Made by a program: the position numbers and the translations under genes
Shown: positions 11,776 through 12,057 of the stretch, in pieces
How positions within the stretch are numbered: position 1 is the stretch's first letter
Layout of the letters: every line of letters starts with the position of its first letter
DNA from: Candidatus Saccharibacteria bacterium UBA5152
GTDB taxonomy: Bacteria > Patescibacteriota > Saccharimonadia > Saccharimonadales > UBA4665
Direction of reading: 5' to 3'
DNA: 12,057 nt
NCBI GenBank assembly: GCA_002413755.1
Contig: DHXQ01000019.1
Coordinates: forward strand, 1-12,057
Notes under the pieces: model-generated
Seen by the model: the letters and a program-made list of their open reading frames with translations, nothing else
What the model was told of the DNA's origin: nothing
Databases searched by the model: none

Positions 11776-12057
11776 TTACTTGGCAAAGAAGTCGATATCG
11801 CCGAGCTCTGACGGCATAAAGCCGTTATCCGGCTCAAAGCCGGCTTTCCATTTGTAATCCTTGTTATAGCCGAGGTCTTTCATCAGTTTGGTGGGCGCAT
11901 TACGGAGGTGGAGCGGCACCGGCAAATCCGGGTAATCCCGGGCGGCCGCCTTGGCGGCCCCCATCGCATCGGTAGTTTCGCGTGATTTGGGCGCTTTGGC
12001 CAGCACACTGGCGCAGTGATACAGATTGTACTCACATTCGGGCATACCGATGCGCTC
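11776..12057 (-). CDS. rarA: RarA (MgsA)-like replication-associated ATPase, C-terminal part, truncated by window edge
   Basis: The open frame runs from the window edge (codons for ERIGMPE...) to TAA at 11776-11778 and gives 93 residues. The segment DYPDLPVPLHLRNAPTKLM, followed by KDLGYNKDYKWKAGF, is characteristic of the C-terminal domain of RarA/MgsA (WRNIP1-type AAA+ ATPase), as is the YHCASVLAKAPKS helix. RarA acts at stalled replication forks. The AAA+ core and the start codon lie beyond base 12057. The C-terminus (GDIDFFAK) is of ordinary family length. Confidence 0.85.
   Translation of the reverse strand, partial: ERIGMPECEYNLYHCASVLAKAPKSRETTDAMGAAKAAARDYPDLPVPLHLRNAPTKLMKDLGYNKDYKWKAGFEPDNGFMPSELGDIDFFAK

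Overview
The window looks like chromosome from a member of the Candidate Phyla Radiation, most likely Candidatus Saccharibacteria (TM7). This is inferred, not proven. It rests on two secreted proteins that share a CD-x4-IIHCG domain, LPxTG-like C-terminal anchors, several starts that look leaderless, and a His-rich protein of a type I associate with CPR genomes. The standard genetic code fits, since reading frames end sensibly at TAA, TAG and TGA.

Layout. (1) 144-2860, minus strand: a compact four-gene cassette. It encodes a small Met/His/Cys membrane protein, a DUF305 protein, a His-rich membrane-anchored protein and an ArsP_1-type permease. The composition suggests copper or other soft-metal handling. 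(2) 2861-3265: a structured non-coding stretch, an intrinsic terminator and tRNA-Gln(CUG) with encoded CCA. A 12-bp copy of the tRNA 3' end lies 160 bp away on the cassette side, as might be left by tRNA-targeted integration. (3) 3266-4093, minus: a secreted, LPNTG-anchored surface protein. (4) 4244-8053, plus: a four-gene flavin and electron-transfer cluster, divergent from the surface gene. It holds an FMN-binding membrane protein, an ApbE flavin transferase, an LssY_C-domain membrane protein, and a fusion of an RnfD/NqrB-like membrane domain to a ferredoxin-reductase-type FAD/NAD(P) domain. (5) 8054-9585: a non-coding segment with dyads and a clear SAM-I (S-box) riboswitch in front of metK. 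(6) 9586-9807: a 116-nt rod-like hairpin of unknown nature, then a strong bidirectional terminator. (7) 9808-11157, minus: a second surface protein with the same N-terminal domain, two PKD-like repeats and an ANSGPG anchor. (8) 11353-12057: a Nudix hydrolase, convergent with the 3' end of a rarA-like gene that runs off the window.

How the genes may work together. The flavin cluster reads as a stripped-down Rnf/Nqr-like device. The fused membrane protein would take electrons from NAD(P)H through FAD and pass them through its membrane part to the covalently flavinylated FMN protein made by the neighbouring ApbE. The Fe-S ferredoxin subunit of true Rnf/Nqr is absent, and so are the other Rnf/Nqr subunits, at least locally. 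The metal cassette, the tRNA and the surface proteins appear to be independent units.

The items most worth a second look are the fused RnfD/NqrB-FNR cluster, the paired IIHCG-domain surface proteins, the metK S-box with its SD-sequestering stem, the rod-like RNA or inverted repeat after metK, and the tRNA-end duplication beside the metal cassette.
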